DNA of 35,055 nt, taken from an uncultured Collinsella sp. (lineage in GTDB: Bacteria; Actinomycetota; Coriobacteriia; Coriobacteriales; Coriobacteriaceae). The stretch covers positions 1-35,055 of the forward strand of contig UQSB01000020.1 in NCBI GenBank assembly GCA_900543505.1, given 5' to 3'. A model generated the notes under the pieces. It worked only from the letters and a program-made list of their open reading frames with translations. It searched no databases and had not been told where the DNA came from. The position numbers were made by a program, and so were the translations under genes. Each line of letters starts with the position of its first letter. The stretch's first letter is position 1. Below, piece after piece: positions 32,389-35,055 of the stretch.

Positions 32389-33477
32389 TTAGAGGCCAAC
32401 GGCGGAGAGGATGAGGCCCCAGCCAGCGCCGATGACGTACATCATGATCAGGAACACGGCATTTTCGCGGGCGCTGCGGTTGGTGCGGAACAGCACCAGA
32501 TAACCCACGCCGGCGGAAATGAGCGTGCCGGCGAGCATCGGCGCCAGTTGCAGCGCGCCTTCCAGATACAGCTGTGTAATGACCACGCTCGCCGAGCAAT
32601 TGGGAATCAGCCCGACAAGCGCCGAACCCAGGACAGCGAGTGTCTCGTTGCCGCGCAGGAACTGCTCGATCGCGGACTCGCCGAACGTCTCGAGCACGGC
32701 GACCAGAATCAGCGTCACCAGAAAAATGAATACCGAGACCTGCACGGTGTGCGAGATCGCACTGCGGATGATCGACAGGACAGGCGTCCCTTCGTGGGAG
32801 TGAGAGTGACCGTGACCATCATGGTGTTCATGTTCGCCCTCATGACCGTGATCGTGGCCATGTCCGTGTTCGTGCTCGTCCTCGTCTTCATCACAACCGC
32901 AATGGTCGCGCTCGCACAGCTCGTGGATGTGGTCGGCGCTCACGCCTGCCTCGGCCACCTCGTCGATGATGTCACCGCCGCTGTGGTCGTCGTGCGCGCA
33001 GTTCACGTGGGCCGGGTTGGCCGAGGTTCCCAGCACGGTACGGCGAATCGCCGCGTGCGCGCGGGCGTTACGGCGCAGGCCGCGAATGGCAGCGTCCACG
33101 ATAAAACCCGTGACCAGTGCGATCAGCGCTTTCGAAGCCAAAAGCATCGCCATAGTCTGCACGGGAACCTGCTCGGCAAGCAACAGCGGCAGCATCTCAT
33201 CGGAGGTCGAAAGGAACACCGCCACCAACGTGCCCAAGGTCACGACACGGCCGGCGTACAGCGTTGCTGCCATGGCCGAAAATCCGCACTGCGGCACCAT
33301 GCCCAGCAGCGAGCCAACCACGGGACCCGCAGCGCCGGCGCGCTTGATAGCGCCGTTGACGCGGTCGCCCGCAACGTGCTCAAGTGTCTCGAGAGCAAGA
33401 TACGTCACCAACAAAAACGGCAGCAGCGACAGCGTGTCCTTGCCGGCGTCGAGCAGAATATCAATCAGTAAATCCAT
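32389..33477 (-). CDS. Permease with His-rich loop (putative metal or arsenic exporter)
   Basis: The 362-residue protein has two membrane halves (about 1-135 and 232-362). Each contains a related GxVPQCG or GLIPNCS motif with a conserved Pro/Cys turn (VVGSLLGMVPQCGFSAM and SALVGLIPNCSASVV). This internal duplication is typical of the putative manganese transporter / arsenic efflux protein family. A cytoplasmic loop at about 155-230 is extraordinarily rich in His, Asp and Glu (repeated HGH and HEHE groups) plus Cys residues (DHCGCDED), suited to binding divalent metal. GAAAGG precedes the ATG. The ion is not determined by sequence. Confidence 0.82.
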   Translation of the reverse strand: MDLLIDILLDAGKDTLSLLPFLLVTYLALETLEHVAGDRVNGAIKRAGAAGPVVGSLLGMVPQCGFSAMAATLYAGRVVTLGTLVAVFLSTSDEMLPLLLAEQVPVQTMAMLLASKALIALVTGFIVDAAIRGLRRNARAHAAIRRTVLGTSANPAHVNCAHDDHSGGDIIDEVAEAGVSADHIHELCERDHCGCDEDEDEHEHGHGHDHGHEGEHEHHDGHGHSHSHEGTPVLSIIRSAISHTVQVSVFIFLVTLILVAVLETFGESAIEQFLRGNETLAVLGSALVGLIPNCSASVVITQLYLEGALQLAPMLAGTLISAGVGYLVLFRTNRSARENAVFLIMMYVIGAGWGLILSAVGL

Positions 33478-33648
33478 GACGGATGGAACCTTTCGTGTCT
33501 TTCGGCAGCATTGTAAAAGTCCTAGCGGTCAACTAGGGTATTGTAGTTGTCCCGGGCGCGGTGCCAATAGTTGCCTATGGTAAACTATCATCTCGCCATA
33601 ACTCAGTAACCTCGAGCCGCACAACGCGGCCCGTCCAAGGAGTAGCAT

Positions 33649-34617
33649 ATGAACGTATCGCAAGCACTCGAATACGAGCGCCAGCCGTTTATCCCCATGT
33701 TTATCTACGGCGACCACGGCGCCATGGAGTCCGAGCGCCAGAAGGGCGAGGAGGCCCTCAAGGTGCTCGAGACCGAGTACTTTACCGCCGAGGGCGACCC
33801 CGGCTTCGACTTTGCCACCGTGCGCGACCTGGCCGACCGCAACCGCGACCTGTGCGACCAGATTGGCGAGGCGCGTCTGCGCAACGTGACGCCCGCGACG
33901 CTCTCGCGCGGCCTGTCCGATGCCGACACCTGCGCCGCCATCGGCAAGATGCAAAAGCGCACCGCCGCGTCCGTTATGCGCGAAATCCGCGGCGACCGCG
34001 ACGCGCTCGGCGTGGCCTACGCCCGCAAGCCCATCCAGGGCACCGTGCTCGGTATCGACATCGAGACCACCGGACGTGCACCCGAGCGCGGCTATATCAT
34101 CAACGTGGGCTGGGAGATCATGGAGCTCACCAGCGACGCCGTCCCGCATGACGCCGAGGCACACTACTGCGGCCTGCCCGACATCTACCGCGGCGAAGAT
34201 GTGCCGCTGTCGAATATCCACCACATTACTTGGGACGACATCGACGGCAAAACGCCCTTCCGCGAGAACAAGGAGCTGCAAAAGCAGCTGCTCAAGCTTA
34301 TGAAGAAGTACCCGTACATGGCGCATAACGCCGCCTTTGAGGACAGCTGGTTCAAGATTCACCTGGACGGTTACGCCGAGGCACGCCGCGCGGGTAAGAT
34401 CATCGTCATCGACTCGCGCCAGATCTGCCGCAGCCTGGACGCCGACGTGCGCTCGCTCCCCCGCGAGTCCGCCCCCGCCGCGCTCGAGAACTGGGCACGC
34501 CGTCGCGGCACCCTCGCGCCCGACGCCAACGAGCAGCATCTGGGTCTGGACGACACCGACCTCATGCTCCGCACGGTACAGGCCGAGTTCAACCTCAAGA
34601 ACCTGTTTGCGAAATAA
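33649..34617 (+). CDS. DEDDh 3'-5' exonuclease (DnaQ-like)
   Basis: The 322-residue protein has an N-terminal region of about 130 residues with no recognised motif, then an exonuclease domain: ExoI as DIETTG (137-142), ExoII as HNAAFED (226-232) and ExoIII with H297 and D302 (HLGLDD). All four acidic residues and the His are present, so it should be catalytic. The substrate could be DNA or RNA. AAGGAG lies seven bases before the ATG. The gene is single and ends in a terminator at 34683. Confidence 0.9.
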   Translation: MNVSQALEYERQPFIPMFIYGDHGAMESERQKGEEALKVLETEYFTAEGDPGFDFATVRDLADRNRDLCDQIGEARLRNVTPATLSRGLSDADTCAAIGKMQKRTAASVMREIRGDRDALGVAYARKPIQGTVLGIDIETTGRAPERGYIINVGWEIMELTSDAVPHDAEAHYCGLPDIYRGEDVPLSNIHHITWDDIDGKTPFRENKELQKQLLKLMKKYPYMAHNAAFEDSWFKIHLDGYAEARRAGKIIVIDSRQICRSLDADVRSLPRESAPAALENWARRRGTLAPDANEQHLGLDDTDLMLRTVQAEFNLKNLFAK

Positions 34618-34682
34618 CCGATCCATCTGCGGGAGCGCCTGCCAGGCACAGTGCAATCCGTCTGGACGCACCGGCACGCAGT

Positions 34683-34719
34683 AAACTAGGGCGCAGTCTT
34701 ATGGCTGCACCCTAGTTTT
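34683..34719. terminator. Terminator of the exonuclease gene
   Basis: AAACTAGGG-C-GCAG pairs with CTGC-A-CCCTAGTTT (34683-34696 against 34705-34718), with one mismatch, followed by TTTTAATC. Confidence 0.8.
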
Positions 34720-35055
34720 AATCAAAACGAGCAAATACGCATGCTTCACATAGTCGGCAGATTGGCCCACCTACTTTTTTCGAGTTGTTCGGCCAGCTGA
34801 ACCACTAGTCGAGGCCCCTTGAACCGCAATCGAGCGCTATAGTCGCCCCAATTTCGCAACCAAGCCCTATAAATCTACCTGAATCAATTCGAATAAGACG
34901 TTGCGATCACACCATTCGTATAGGATAAGGCCGAATAACTCAAATTATGTTGGTGAGGCATCTGAGCGGTCGGCAAAAACGCTTAGAAGCTACGAATCCG
35001 GGTAGCGCGCAGAGATGTGGTGTAAGAGGCGGGGCATGCCCCGCCTCCGCCCTTT
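34720..35055. other. Terminal stretch without a supported gene
   Basis: No ORF of convincing coding character and no recognised RNA gene is seen on either strand. The composition is more A+T-rich than the coding regions. It is bounded by terminators on both sides, so it could hold a small RNA or the 3' region of a gene beyond the window. Confidence 0.35.
35026..35047. terminator. Perfect 22-base palindrome near the window end
   Basis: The arm GAGGCGGGGCA is followed at once by its reverse complement, and CGCCCTTT follows. GC-rich perfect palindromes of this kind usually act as terminators; the T run is cut by the window end. Confidence 0.55.

Noticed and set aside
33529..34677. 382-codon minus-strand frame opposite the exonuclease
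   Set aside because: Low-complexity Val/Ala/Gly/His shadow; the plus-strand gene has intact DEDDh motifs and a binding site.
34985..35030. Short minus-strand reading ending in ARYPDS before a TAG, faintly like an RNase Z motif
   Set aside because: About a dozen codons, interrupted upstream by the palindrome; too short to support a pseudogene call.

Overview
The window looks like a chromosomal segment of a high-GC Coriobacteriia member, most likely Collinsella or a close relative. This is inferred from the GC-rich codon choice in the housekeeping genes, the serC-serA arrangement and the character of the intergenic repeats; no rRNA or other phylogenetic marker is present. Ordinary genes flank a defence island of about 18 kb.

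Left flank (1-4.7 kb): a flippase-like membrane protein whose start lies outside the window, a PPP-type metallophosphoesterase on the minus strand, and a CPA1-type K+(Na+)/H+ antiporter with C-terminal TrkA_C domains. An exact 20-base element occurs 3' of both the phosphoesterase and the antiporter, in the sense orientation of each. The island joins the chromosome inside the second copy.

Defence island (4.7-22.6 kb, all minus strand, read from right to left): brxA, brxB, brxC and pglX-N (methyltransferase plus target-recognition part), then a small HTH protein and pglX-C (the conserved C-terminal third of PglX as a separate gene). These are followed by a tandem winged-helix protein that carries a copy of the PglZ N-terminal domain, a ParB/sulfiredoxin-like GNRR protein, a SNF2-family helicase, pglZ and a 65-codon acidic ORF. 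This is a BREX system with the type 1 core but no BrxL. A split PglX and a four-protein accessory block sit where other systems run directly from pglX to pglZ. Its gene set does not match any of the six described BREX types as I know them, and it is the best candidate for an undescribed system here. A DUF3800 gene at the left end has its own promoter, with a perfect Gram-positive LexA (SOS) box and a hairpin terminator between promoter and start codon. The region upstream of brxA holds several dyads and repeats that could be operators for the two DNA-binding proteins in the operon.

Right flank (22.9-35 kb): serC and serA (serine biosynthesis), an orphan protein with a possible PD-(D/E)XK nuclease-like C-terminus, an M20 peptidase, a half-length DUF1015-like protein, two tandem histidine phosphatases, a nitroreductase, an HdeD/DUF308 membrane protein abutting a YaiI/YqxD protein, a permease with a very His-rich loop (probably metal-related), and a DEDDh exonuclease. 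Most transcription units end in clear hairpin terminators. A REPIN-like inverted repeat lies at 30.17 kb. The last 330 bases hold no gene I can support.
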